Assembly: GCA_000416085.1 (NCBI GenBank)
Contig: KE356579.1
Span: 2,139,047 to 2,146,250 of the forward strand
Length of the DNA stretch: 7,204 bases
From: a halophilic archaeon J07HX64
Lineage (GTDB): Archaea; Halobacteriota; Halobacteria; Halobacteriales; Haloarculaceae
Direction: 5' to 3'
Shown: one piece after another, positions 7,200-7,204 of the stretch
Layout of the letters: each line of letters starts with the position of its first letter
How positions within the stretch are numbered: position 1 is the first letter of the stretch
Notes under the pieces: generated by a model
Databases searched by the model: none
What the model was told of the DNA's origin: nothing
The model's input: the letters and a program-made list of their open reading frames with translations, nothing else
Translations under genes and position numbers: made by a program

Positions 7200-7204
7200 T
7201 TCGT

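Overview
The window looks haloarchaeal. The DNA is GC-rich and the predicted proteins are rich in Asp and Glu. The secreted protein carries a twin-arginine lipoprotein signal followed by a Gly/Asn/Asp tether, which is typical of halophilic archaea. No rRNA, tRNA, mobile element or CRISPR array is visible.

Almost the whole window is one minus-strand operon for a Dpp/Opp-type (peptide/nickel family) ABC importer. In transcription order (right to left) it encodes a substrate-binding lipoprotein (7199-5251), permease DppB (5137-4085), permease DppC (4088-2286), ATPase DppD (2286-934) and ATPase DppF (937 to beyond base 1). The four membrane and ATPase genes overlap by 4, 1 and 4 bases, so they are probably translationally coupled. 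The binding-protein gene is separated from them by a 113-base gap, the only real intergenic stretch. The long plus-strand open frames are antisense shadows. The binding protein should capture an oligopeptide or similar solute outside the cell and hand it to the DppB/DppC channel, powered by the DppD/DppF ATPase pair. The exact substrate cannot be read from sequence.

Several parts depart from the textbook family. (1) The binding-protein gene is broken by an apparent one-base deletion at 7070/7071, inside a 12-base codon-repeat tract between lipobox and mature domain. Restoring one base joins signal peptide and body into a 649-residue protein. (2) The body looks circularly permuted: the segment that normally forms the C-terminus of SBP_bac_5 proteins lies at the N-terminus, right after the tether, and is missing from the C-terminal end. 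(3) DppC has about 260 extra N-terminal residues with about four extra membrane segments. (4) DppD has about 90 extra acidic residues between Walker A and the Q-loop, and a four-cysteine C-terminus like the iron-sulfur site reported in some DppD proteins. Together these suggest a structurally divergent, possibly co-adapted branch of the peptide importer family.
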